Of a stretch of 64,000 nucleotides of DNA, positions 10,604 to 17,752 are shown in pieces (position 1 is the first letter of the stretch; the number at the start of each line of letters is the position of its first letter). The stretch is from Alkalihalobacterium alkalinitrilicum (GTDB lineage: Bacteria > Bacillota > Bacilli > Bacillales > Bacillaceae_F), in NCBI RefSeq assembly GCF_002019605.1, contig NZ_KV917368.1, positions 2,671,517 through 2,735,516 on the forward strand, given 5' to 3'. Below the pieces are notes generated by a model. That model was not told the DNA's origin. It saw only the letters and a list, made by a program, of their open reading frames with translations, and did no database searches. A program made the translations under genes and the position numbers.

Positions 10604-11440
10604 ATGAATATTGGGATAATTGGTACAGGAAGCATGGGAACCATCTTAATTGATTCCTTAATTGAAGCAAAAGCTGTCACTCCATCCCAGCTGTTCATTC
10701 ATAATCGTACACTAGAAAAAGCTAAAGCCCTTGAACAAAAATACAACTCACTTCACATCTGTGAATCCCCAAATGAAGTTGTAAGGCAGTCAGACCTTAT
10801 ATTCATTTGTGTAAAACCACTACAATTTCATGCTCTATTAGAAACCATTCAACAAGAATGTTACAGAAACCAACTTCTTGTTTCCATTACAAGCCCACTT
10901 TCTGTAGAACAGCTAGAGAAAATGGTCAATTGCAAAGTAGCAAGAGCCATTCCGAGTATTCTAAACCGAGCCCATTCGGGTCCATCATTACTTAGCTTCG
11001 GGAGCCGGTGTACTACTAAAGATAAAGAAGTATTGACCTCCCTGTTAAAAAACATATCTACACCGCTTGTCATTGAAGAAAATATTACGAGAGTCGCATC
11101 GGATATTGTGAGCTGCGGGCCAGCGTTTTTTAGTTACATTTTACAACGTTTTGTCGATGCAGCCGTTAGACAGACGGACATCACAGAAGAAGATGCAACG
11201 ACATTGGCAACGAATATGATTATTGGAATGGGAAAACTGTTAGAAAAGGAAGTTTTTACTTTACCGACTTTACAACAAAGAGTCTGTGTGCCTGGGGGCA
11301 TAACTGGTGAAGGAATAAAAGTGTTAGAAGAAGAAATTGGCCAAATGTTTGATCACCTTTTTCAACAAACACACGCCAAATACAAGGAAGATAAAGAAAT
11401 CATTCAACAACAATTTACATCAAAAACATATAAAGAATAA
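10604..11440 (+). CDS. comER: ComER, pyrroline-5-carboxylate-reductase-like protein
   Basis: The 278-residue protein starts with the dinucleotide-binding motif GIIGTGSMGT and has the ProC-like C-terminus CVPGGITGEGIKVLE. ComER is the ProC homologue that sits next to the comE operon in Bacillus. It is not required for DNA uptake, and a sporulation role has been proposed in some species. The ribosome site AAGGAGGG lies 7 bp before the ATG. It is convergent with yqeM. Confidence 0.9.
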   Translation: MNIGIIGTGSMGTILIDSLIEAKAVTPSQLFIHNRTLEKAKALEQKYNSLHICESPNEVVRQSDLIFICVKPLQFHALLETIQQECYRNQLLVSITSPLSVEQLEKMVNCKVARAIPSILNRAHSGPSLLSFGSRCTTKDKEVLTSLLKNISTPLVIEENITRVASDIVSCGPAFFSYILQRFVDAAVRQTDITEEDATTLATNMIIGMGKLLEKEVFTLPTLQQRVCVPGGITGEGIKVLEEEIGQMFDHLFQQTHAKYKEDKEIIQQQFTSKTYKE

Positions 11441-11472
11441 GACAAGAGACGACGCCTTCTCTTGTCTTATTC
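11435..11472. terminator. Bidirectional terminator between comER and yqeM
   Basis: GAATAAGACAAGAG pairs with CTCTTGTCTTATTC around a 10-nt loop, with T-rich sequence downstream of the stem on the plus strand. It overlaps the comER stop codon. Confidence 0.8.
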
Positions 11473-11494
11473 TTTCTTTTTACTTAAAATCCTG

Positions 11495-12238
11495 CTACTT
11501 TTTTCTCGCGACAAAAAATATTCTCTCACTTGTTTCCGTTACTTTATTTCCAAAGTCCGCACTAATTTCTTCAACTGAGAAGCCCGCATCCTCTAGACAC
11601 TGTTTATACTCGTCAATTGAGTATGTCCGCTGTTGATGAAACTCCTCATAACGTGTATATGTCTCATCTTCATTGCGAACAAAAAAAGTTAAGTCATGTT
11701 CTATACTATGGGGAAACTCTCCTTCAAACGCCTTCCAAATGTAGGAAACCTCTTCTTCATCATCAGCGAATAATTGACCTGCGAAAATTTGATCCATCTT
11801 GTAACAGGAATGCACATCTAAAATCAGTAATCCTTTATCCTTTAAAGACTTGTGAAAAGATGAGAATGCCACCTGAACATCTTCTATACTCGTTAAGTAA
11901 TTTAAGCTATCACAATATGTGAGAATGGCATCGAATTGGCCAAGTCCGTCTAAACTTCTCATATCTTGTTCAAAAAGAGGCACCTGTAGATTGTTAGCTT
12001 CAAGCTTATCTCTTGCAACGACGAGCATCTCGCTTGATAAGTCTACCCCTGTCGTTTGATAACCTTTTTTTGTTAATCGAATGAGCAGTTCACCTGTTCC
12101 ACAACCAACATCTAGAAGCTCGTTTCCTTCTGGCAAATACGTTTGCAGCTTTGTTTCCGTAAAAGTTAACCAGTCATCATAAGGTGCATCTTTCATCAAG
12201 TGATCATACAAGTATGCAAACTGCTCGTAATTCATCAT
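11495..12238 (-). CDS. yqeM: YqeM, SAM-dependent methyltransferase
   Basis: The 247-residue class I methyltransferase shows the SAM motif LLDVGCGTGELLIRL at about residue 40 and a following acidic loop, GVDLSSEML. The substrate is unknown. It is the last gene of the conserved yqeH-aroE-yqeI-nadD-yqeK-rsfS-yqeM cluster, 19 bp after rsfS. Its position and length agree with B. subtilis YqeM. Confidence 0.88.
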   Translation of the reverse strand: MMNYEQFAYLYDHLMKDAPYDDWLTFTETKLQTYLPEGNELLDVGCGTGELLIRLTKKGYQTTGVDLSSEMLVVARDKLEANNLQVPLFEQDMRSLDGLGQFDAILTYCDSLNYLTSIEDVQVAFSSFHKSLKDKGLLILDVHSCYKMDQIFAGQLFADDEEEVSYIWKAFEGEFPHSIEHDLTFFVRNEDETYTRYEEFHQQRTYSIDEYKQCLEDAGFSVEEISADFGNKVTETSERIFFVARKK

Positions 12239-12256
12239 TATCCCTTTCCATACCAG

Positions 12257-12610
12257 TTATAATAATTCCCCTTCGAGCTCCATAACTGGTGCGTCTCCCC
12301 ATAGCTTTTCTAAATTATAATACGATCGTTCATCACTGTGGAATATATGGACAACGATATCACTTAAATCTACAAGTACCCAACGGGCTTGATCAAATCC
12401 TTCTAATCGTTTTAAATCAATTCCATTTTCTTGGGCAACTTTTTTTAACTCATGAGCAATTGCTTGTACCTGCTTTTCTGAATTCCCGTGACAAATAATA
12501 AAATAATCGGCGATTAAAGAAACACCTTTCATATTAAGTACAACAATATCCTCTGCTCGTTTATCATCAATAGCTGTAACAGCTAGTTTTAAAACTTGAT
12601 TTACATCCAT
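12257..12610 (-). CDS. rsfS: Ribosomal silencing factor RsfS
   Basis: The 117-residue protein has the RsfS/Iojap fold signatures ADYFIICHGNSEKQVQAIA and VLVDLSDIVVHIFHSDERSYYNLEKLW. RsfS binds ribosomal protein L14 and blocks subunit joining when nutrients are short. The gene lies between yqeK and yqeM with gaps below 20 bp, consistent with one operon. Confidence 0.95.
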   Translation of the reverse strand: MDVNQVLKLAVTAIDDKRAEDIVVLNMKGVSLIADYFIICHGNSEKQVQAIAHELKKVAQENGIDLKRLEGFDQARWVLVDLSDIVVHIFHSDERSYYNLEKLWGDAPVMELEGELL

Positions 12611-12618
12611 TAAGACGA

Positions 12619-13194
12619 TTACCTCCCTTTTCCTTTTACATTCATAATAAGTTGATTATAAGCTGCAAGTGTATCTGGATAAACCAATTGCTGTTTTTTC
12701 ATTAAAAAGATCATCGTATTCCGCAAAGACAGAATACAAGCGTGATCAAGATTTTCAGTTACGGCTAGTCTCACTTCTTCTACACCTGGAAAATGTCTTC
12801 CAGGTTCAATATAATCAGCTAAAAAAATCACTTTCTCTAACAACGTCATTTTCGGTTTCCCTGTTGTATGGTAACGAATCGCTGATAAGATTTCTTGATC
12901 CTTTATTCCAACCTCATGTTCTACCCAATAGGCACCACAAGGAGCATGCAAGAGCTCATCTCCATAAATGAGGAATTCTTCTCCAAGTCGCTTTTCTAGT
13001 ATCAGTTGGCGCATTTCTTCTTTCGGCCTAAATTTTGCATAATCATGAAAAATACTAGCGATTTCAGCTTGTTTTTCGTTGACTCCCACCTGTTTTGCAA
13101 GCTGAATGGCAGTGTCCATGACTCCAATCGTATGCGAATATCGATGCTCTGTTAAATGAGGTTTAACGATTTCTAACGCTTGCATTCGTTCCAT
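12619..13194 (-). CDS. yqeK: YqeK, HD-domain nucleotide hydrolase
   Basis: The start is placed at the ATG at 13194 (MERMQALEIVKPHL) because GAGGAGAGAG lies just upstream; an ATG six codons earlier is less well placed. The HD phosphohydrolase metal motifs are HRYSHTIGVMDTA and the HD pair in FHDYAKFR. Members of this family hydrolyse diadenosine tetraphosphate (Ap4A) symmetrically. Its 5' end overlaps the 3' end of nadD by 32 bp, suggesting coupled translation. Confidence 0.9.
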   Translation of the reverse strand: MERMQALEIVKPHLTEHRYSHTIGVMDTAIQLAKQVGVNEKQAEIASIFHDYAKFRPKEEMRQLILEKRLGEEFLIYGDELLHAPCGAYWVEHEVGIKDQEILSAIRYHTTGKPKMTLLEKVIFLADYIEPGRHFPGVEEVRLAVTENLDHACILSLRNTMIFLMKKQQLVYPDTLAAYNQLIMNVKGKGR

Positions 13195-13765
13195 ATAACT
13201 CTCTCTCCTCAATAAAATGACGGACCGATTCAGGGACGAAATAACGGATGCTCCGCCCTTCTTTTATTCTATCTCTAATACTTGAAGATGAAATATCCAC
13301 TTGAGGGATTGTTAATAATACCATTTTTTCTTCATACGTTGATGTTTCGGAATAACCTGGTCGCCCAAGCCCCACAAATGTAACATATTCAAATAACTCA
13401 TCGATGCGTTCCCACGTATGAAGTTGTTCAATCATATCTCCGCCGATAATGAAATAAAAGTCTACATCTGGTAATTTCATTTTAAGTTCTTTCAACGTAT
13501 CAACAGTATAGGAAGGACCCGTTCTTTCTAGCTCTATCGTTGAAACAACGAACTGATCTGCGCCATCAATGGCTTTTGTCACCATCTCAATCCGGTCATC
13601 TACAGATGAAACATCGTTCGTTTTCTTATGGGGGGGAATATTTGCTGGCATAAACCAGATTTCATCTAACTTACATTGCTCTAATACTTCTTGAGCGATA
13701 AGTAAGTGCCCGATATGAGGAGGATCAAATGTACCTCCCAGAATTCCGATTTTTCGCACAATCAT
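13163..13765 (-). CDS. nadD: Nicotinate-nucleotide adenylyltransferase
   Basis: This 200-residue NadD carries the nucleotidyltransferase motif GILGGTFDPPHIGHL at the N-terminus and the C-terminal SSSIRDRIKEGRSIRY motif. It adenylates nicotinate mononucleotide to deamido-NAD, an essential step of NAD synthesis. It is slightly longer at the C-terminus than the B. subtilis protein. It lies between yqeI and yqeK in the expected order. Confidence 0.95.
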   Translation of the reverse strand: MIVRKIGILGGTFDPPHIGHLLIAQEVLEQCKLDEIWFMPANIPPHKKTNDVSSVDDRIEMVTKAIDGADQFVVSTIELERTGPSYTVDTLKELKMKLPDVDFYFIIGGDMIEQLHTWERIDELFEYVTFVGLGRPGYSETSTYEEKMVLLTIPQVDISSSSIRDRIKEGRSIRYFVPESVRHFIEERELYGTNASVRNR

Positions 13766-13781
13766 TACTCCCCTTTACCAA

Positions 13782-14075
13782 TTATTGTGGAAGCTCAAGC
13801 TGTTTGTTTTCTTTAGATTCTTTATACAAGACAATTGTATTCCCAATCACTTGTACTAGTTCAGCTCTTGTTCCTTTACTTAACGTGCTAGCCACTTCGT
13901 CTTTATCTTCATCACAATTTTGAAGAACACTTATTTTTAGTAATTCTCTAGCTTCTAACGCATCCTCAATTTGTTTGATCATATTATCATTTACTCCACC
14001 TTTACCAACTTGAAAAATAGGGGTAAGGTGATGAGCTTTCGATCGTAAGAAACGCTTTTGTTTTCCTGTTAACAT
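13782..14075 (-). CDS. yqeI: YqeI/YhbY RNA-binding protein (CRM domain)
   Basis: This 97-residue protein consists almost entirely of one CRM domain. It begins LTGKQKRFLRSKAHHLTPIFQVGKGGVND, carrying the GxxG loop used for RNA contact, followed by LEARELLKISVLQNC. Family members bind pre-50S ribosomal particles. It overlaps the end of aroE by 7 bp. Confidence 0.92.
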   Translation of the reverse strand: MLTGKQKRFLRSKAHHLTPIFQVGKGGVNDNMIKQIEDALEARELLKISVLQNCDEDKDEVASTLSKGTRAELVQVIGNTIVLYKESKENKQLELPQ

Positions 14076-14920
14076 GAATTTGATACTCCTCCTAATTGTT
14101 GTAGTACTATTTTTTCCATTTCGTTGCGGTCTGGTTTAGTTCCCGTCCACTTTTCAAAAGCTAAAGCCCCTTGTTCAACAAACATTCCGACTCCATTTAA
14201 AACGGTTGCACCTTTGGCTTCTGCTTCTTGCAATAATTTGGTCTTTAACGGATTATAGATTAAATCACTCACCACGGCATCTTGTTTTATGTTGTTTAAG
14301 GCAATTGGCAGTTGATCGACATTGGGACTCATACCAACTGAAGTTGTATTAATGATTAAGTCAAATTGATGTAGTTTTTGCTCAGCTTCTTCAATGGACC
14401 AAACAAAAGCATCCTTCGAACTTTGGTTACATTCACTTGCTAAGCTTGCCGCCTTCTCTTTCGTGCGGTTAGCGATATGTAGTTCCTCCACCCCATAACG
14501 TGAAAGAACCGTTAACACCGCTCGAGCTGCACCTCCAGCACCAATTAAGAGGACTCTCATTTGTTTTAGCTGATCCCCTGTTACTTTTAATAACGATTGC
14601 AAATAGCCTTCTCCATCCGTATTATAGCCGAATAATCTCCCATTATCGTTCACAACAGTATTAACAGCACCAATTAACTTTGCTTCTTCGTCAACCTCGT
14701 CTAAATACTTCATAACCTCAACTTTATGAGGTATGGTAATGTTAAATCCACTTATCCCTATAGCTCGGAACCCTGCAATCGCTGCTTGTAAATCAGCTTC
14801 ACTTACATCAAAAGCATGATAATGATGATTTTGGTGTAATAAGTGAAAAGCGTTATTGTGCATACTAGGTGACATTGAATGACCGACTGGATGACCAATC
14901 AATCCAAATAATTTCCCCAT
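14069..14920 (-). CDS. aroE: Shikimate dehydrogenase
   Basis: The 283-residue protein has the shikimate-binding residues in HSMSPSMHNNAF, the catalytic lysine in NITIPHKVEVM, and the NADPH motif GAGGAARAVL. It reduces 3-dehydroshikimate to shikimate in aromatic amino acid synthesis. It lies between yqeH and yqeI, as in B. subtilis, where it is called aroD. No anomaly is seen. Confidence 0.95.
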   Translation of the reverse strand: MGKLFGLIGHPVGHSMSPSMHNNAFHLLHQNHHYHAFDVSEADLQAAIAGFRAIGISGFNITIPHKVEVMKYLDEVDEEAKLIGAVNTVVNDNGRLFGYNTDGEGYLQSLLKVTGDQLKQMRVLLIGAGGAARAVLTVLSRYGVEELHIANRTKEKAASLASECNQSSKDAFVWSIEEAEQKLHQFDLIINTTSVGMSPNVDQLPIALNNIKQDAVVSDLIYNPLKTKLLQEAEAKGATVLNGVGMFVEQGALAFEKWTGTKPDRNEMEKIVLQQLGGVSNSC

Positions 14921-14935
14921 TGTTTTCTCCCCTTT

Positions 14936-16042
14936 TTAAATAAGTGAAGGTCGAACTGTAACCCCTACACCTTTAGGAGCATATGCTTGAACGTGAACAT
15001 TCTCTTGATGTACAGCAACCCAACCTAAACCTGAATACACGATATCGCTTTTCTCTTTAATATAAAATTCATGCTTGACTAGTTCAGGCAATATTTGTTT
15101 GGTTTCTGGCCCTGGTGGTGATAACAATTCACCTAAATGGTTTTTGTAGAGTTCATCCGCCTTATCAAGTTTTGTCCTATGAATAGGAATGTCGTTTGAG
15201 AAATAACAAACAAATGAACCGCGATCCCCTTCAACAAAATCAAATCGGGCTAACCCACCAAAGTATAACGTTTGTTCAGGATTTAACTGAAATACCATCG
15301 ATTTGATTTCTTTTTTCGGCGTAATCGTTTTTAATTCTTGCTTGTCAATGTAATGCGCAATTTGATGATGATTAATAATTCCTGGTGTATCGTAAAGTGC
15401 AGATCCATCATCTAACGGAATGTCGATCATATCTAACGTCGTTCCAGGAAAATGAGATGTTGTAATTAACTGCTCCTCATCTCCACCAAACTCTTTAATC
15501 AATTGATTAATAAAAGTGGATTTTCCCACATTAGTACATCCTACAACATATACATCCTTTCCTTTTCGTAGCTCATCAATTCGATGGGCAACATCTATAA
15601 CACCGCTTCCCTTTTCCGCACTAATCAACATTACATCGATTGGCTTTAAGCCCAATTCTTTCGATGATCGTTTTATCCAATTGATCAACTTGTTGTGATT
15701 GAGTGACTTCGGTAGTAAATCGACTTTATTTCCTACTAATAAAACATCATTTCTCCCAACAAAACGATGTAAACCAGGTAACCAACTTCCATTAAAGTCA
15801 AAAATATCAACGATTTTCACAATGAGAGAATCGGTTTTGCCTAGCGTATTTAAGATCTTTAAGAAATCATCATCTGTCAAGGCAACATCTTGTACTTCAT
15901 TATAATGTTTCAAACGGAAACAGCGCTGGCAAATGACCACATCACGTTCTAAAGCTGATGGTGGTGCGTAGCCCAGTTCACTTTTAACAGCGGATTGGAC
16001 TTTTACACCACAACCAGCACAAATAATATCTCTTTCTTCCAC
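14936..16042 (-). CDS. yqeH: YqeH, circularly permuted GTPase for 30S assembly
   Basis: The 368-residue protein has an N-terminal zinc finger (CAGCGV...CQRCFRLKHYNE) and a circularly permuted GTPase domain: G4 NKVDLL comes before G1 GCTNVGKSTFIN and G3 DTPG. YqeH is needed for 30S ribosome biogenesis. It is the first gene of this operon here; the HAD phosphatase gene yqeG, usually directly upstream, is not present between it and sda. Confidence 0.94.
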   Translation of the reverse strand: MEERDIICAGCGVKVQSAVKSELGYAPPSALERDVVICQRCFRLKHYNEVQDVALTDDDFLKILNTLGKTDSLIVKIVDIFDFNGSWLPGLHRFVGRNDVLLVGNKVDLLPKSLNHNKLINWIKRSSKELGLKPIDVMLISAEKGSGVIDVAHRIDELRKGKDVYVVGCTNVGKSTFINQLIKEFGGDEEQLITTSHFPGTTLDMIDIPLDDGSALYDTPGIINHHQIAHYIDKQELKTITPKKEIKSMVFQLNPEQTLYFGGLARFDFVEGDRGSFVCYFSNDIPIHRTKLDKADELYKNHLGELLSPPGPETKQILPELVKHEFYIKEKSDIVYSGLGWVAVHQENVHVQAYAPKGVGVTVRPSLI

Positions 16043-16427
16043 TATTCATCCTCCAATGTAACGTGCTTATAAGTGATTTCTTTCTTTACACTTTTCTATT
16101 CCTATTATTTGAAACGACTAAGTTGTTATCCTCTTCTGTTTAATGATTTTATGGAAAAAGTGTAAGATTTTTTCTTTTTGGGTATACAACGTTGTAAATT
16201 AACCTTGTCTTAAAGGATAAATGTACCAAACCTTTAGTCAAACGGTAAGTATACAATTTTTTTCTGTTAATTTCAATTATTTTGCGTAAAGGAGTGTCAC
16301 TTTTCTATATGTTCATCTTTTGATATAGTACAAGTTAAATTCATTTTTTCTTAAAAATATAAGACATTTCGAAAAAATTCTATTTTTTTCAAAAAATATA
16401 TAAAAAGTTTTCGACAAAAGTTGGTGG
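16043..16427. other. AT-rich intergenic stretch upstream of yqeH
   Basis: No gene or clear structure is seen. The stretch is very AT-rich with long T and A runs and should hold the yqeH promoter. It adjoins the DnaA-box cluster and could serve as a DNA-unwinding-prone segment, but nothing in the sequence proves that. Confidence 0.5.
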
Positions 16428-16537
16428 TTATCAACACTGTGGATAACTTTATTCACGTATCAACATGTTGTAAATTATGGAATTTTTATATTTATGAACA
16501 AGTCATCAACAAGTTATCCACTATTAACTGTGGATAA
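16428..16537. promoter_or_regulatory. Cluster of DnaA boxes upstream of sda
   Basis: Two perfect matches to the DnaA box TTATCCACA lie on the minus strand (16438-16446 and 16529-16537). Near matches on the plus strand are TTATCAACA (16428-16436), TTATTCACG (16449-16457) and TTATCCACT (16514-16522). In B. subtilis, DnaA binds upstream of sda and couples replication status to sporulation. The same arrangement is visible here, about 170 bp before sda. Confidence 0.88.
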
Positions 16538-16709
16538 AACGAACGGTTGTTCTATTTTTTGGGACATGGTAGGATTAGGATACAACAAATTGGAAATCCT
16601 ATTATTATATGAATTCACTACAAAAACATGCATGAAATACACATAAGTTTTGTTAACTGTTACTCTTGACTATTTTAATAAATTTCCTTTCGAAGGAGGT
16701 TAATAAATA

Positions 16710-16850
16710 ATGAAAAAACTTTCGGATGAATTACTAATTGAGACGTACTTTAAAGCAATGGAACTCAAACTTAGTGAGGATTTCATTAACCTCATTAAAC
16801 ACGAGATTGATCGTCGATCATTAACAGACAAAATTAAGCTTTCTTCCTAA
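16710..16850 (+). CDS. sda: Sda, sporulation checkpoint inhibitor
   Basis: This 46-residue gene starts at 16710 behind GAAGGAGGT and reads [20 protein letters not shown]. It is the helical hairpin protein that binds histidine kinase KinA and stops the phosphorelay when replication is perturbed. The Sda core (SDELLIE-YFKA, DFI-LI--EI-RRSL) and the serine-serine C-terminus are conserved. The DnaA boxes upstream indicate that its known replication-linked control is kept. Confidence 0.96.
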   Translation: MKKLSDELLIETYFKAMELKLSEDFINLIKHEIDRRSLTDKIKLSS

Positions 16851-16866
16851 CAATAGATATTACGAC

Positions 16867-16905
16867 AGACCAATTCAATGGATAGCAATGAGTTGGTCTT
16901 TTTTT
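16867..16905 (+). terminator. Terminator of sda
   Basis: AGACCAATTCA pairs with TGAGTTGGTCT and is followed by seven T. It lies 17 bp after the sda stop. Confidence 0.88.
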
Positions 16906-16974
16906 GTCTGAAAAATAGAGTCACTATAGGACTTAAGCGCTATTCCAATATTTTTATTTGTTTTAGAAAGTAAT

Positions 16975-17010
16975 AAAAAAGGACACCCAAATATTAAATT
17001 TGGATCTCCT
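16975..17010 (-). terminator. Terminator of the 70-codon membrane protein gene
   Basis: On the minus strand, ATCCAAATT and AATATTTGGGT form a stem that is followed by TTTTTTATT. It lies just beyond the stop codon at 17016. Confidence 0.6.
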
Positions 17011-17015
17011 CCTTA

Positions 17016-17219
17016 TTACCGAATTTTAATATACTCTCTTGGCCTAAATGGTTCCATTGGCTCGACTTGTTGTGGCGCTTCTAAAATCCCCATATGCTCA
17101 TGCTCTTCATCAAGATTATACATTTGAATATAACGATTATTTAGGTTGTCCGCTTGCCAAGCTCCAATAAACATAATGGTAAAGATGATTAGTGCCACTA
17201 ATCCTTTCCGAGTTCTCAT
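17016..17219 (-). CDS. Small membrane protein of unknown function
   Basis: The product is 67 residues from the ATG at 17219 (MRTRKGLVALIIF), with TGGAGTG six bases upstream; a GTG three codons earlier is possible. It has one transmembrane segment near residues 6-22 and an acidic, proline-rich exterior tail ending FRPREYIKIR. I do not recognise the family. It stands alone between sda and the mrp operon with its own terminator. Confidence 0.6.
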   Translation of the reverse strand: MRTRKGLVALIIFTIMFIGAWQADNLNNRYIQMYNLDEEHEHMGILEAPQQVEPMEPFRPREYIKIR

Positions 17220-17228
17220 AATTTTCAC

Positions 17229-17585
17229 TCCAGTAGGTCTACGAAAAATAGATAATACTTATAGAATGAAAAAGAATGCAGAAAATTATACATACAATTT
17301 AGAAAAAAATTACATAAATTTATCTATTTTGTGAACAATATCAATGATTTTCCTAATAAAAAAAATATTTTTTGATCAATTTATCGAATTTCTACATATT
17401 TAAAAAGAACCACAAAATCATGACCGTATTACTAACGTGTCGAAGGTGCAAGCGTTACTAATTTATTATATAATTTGACTTAGCCTTGTCCTGCCCAAGT
17501 ATCTTTATAGATTAATGCACCTTTAAAACTGAATTAGTCATCGTTTGTTCATTCGGATTTTAAACAAACTATCTCGGTAATCTCT
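17229..17585. other. Intergenic region, no gene seen
   Basis: No convincing reading frame or RNA gene is seen in these 357 bases, which separate the 70-codon gene from the palindrome in front of mrpA. Confidence 0.5.
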
Positions 17586-17707
17586 AAAGAGGCTGAATCA
17601 AATAGCAAAGTGTCAGCTCCTTAAACGATACATATAGTTCCTTAAATGGAATACGTATATATATCGTTTCAAGTGTTGAGCATGGACACTTATGAGTCAG
17701 CCTCTTT
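17586..17707. repeat. 122-bp nested palindrome upstream of mrpA
   Basis: The ends AAAGAGGCTGA (17586-17596) and TCAGCCTCTTT (17697-17707) are exactly complementary. Inside, GTGTC (17610) pairs with GACAC (ending 17689), AAACGATA (17623-17630) pairs with TATCGTTT (17662-17669), and GTTCC pairs with GGAAT near the tip. The whole would fold into one long rod ending 45 bp before the mrpA start. It could be an mRNA leader, a dispersed palindromic repeat or a MITE remnant. Confidence 0.75.
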
Positions 17708-17752
17708 ATATGTGATATGTCACGTAAAATAAATTTAAGGAGGTAATAAACA

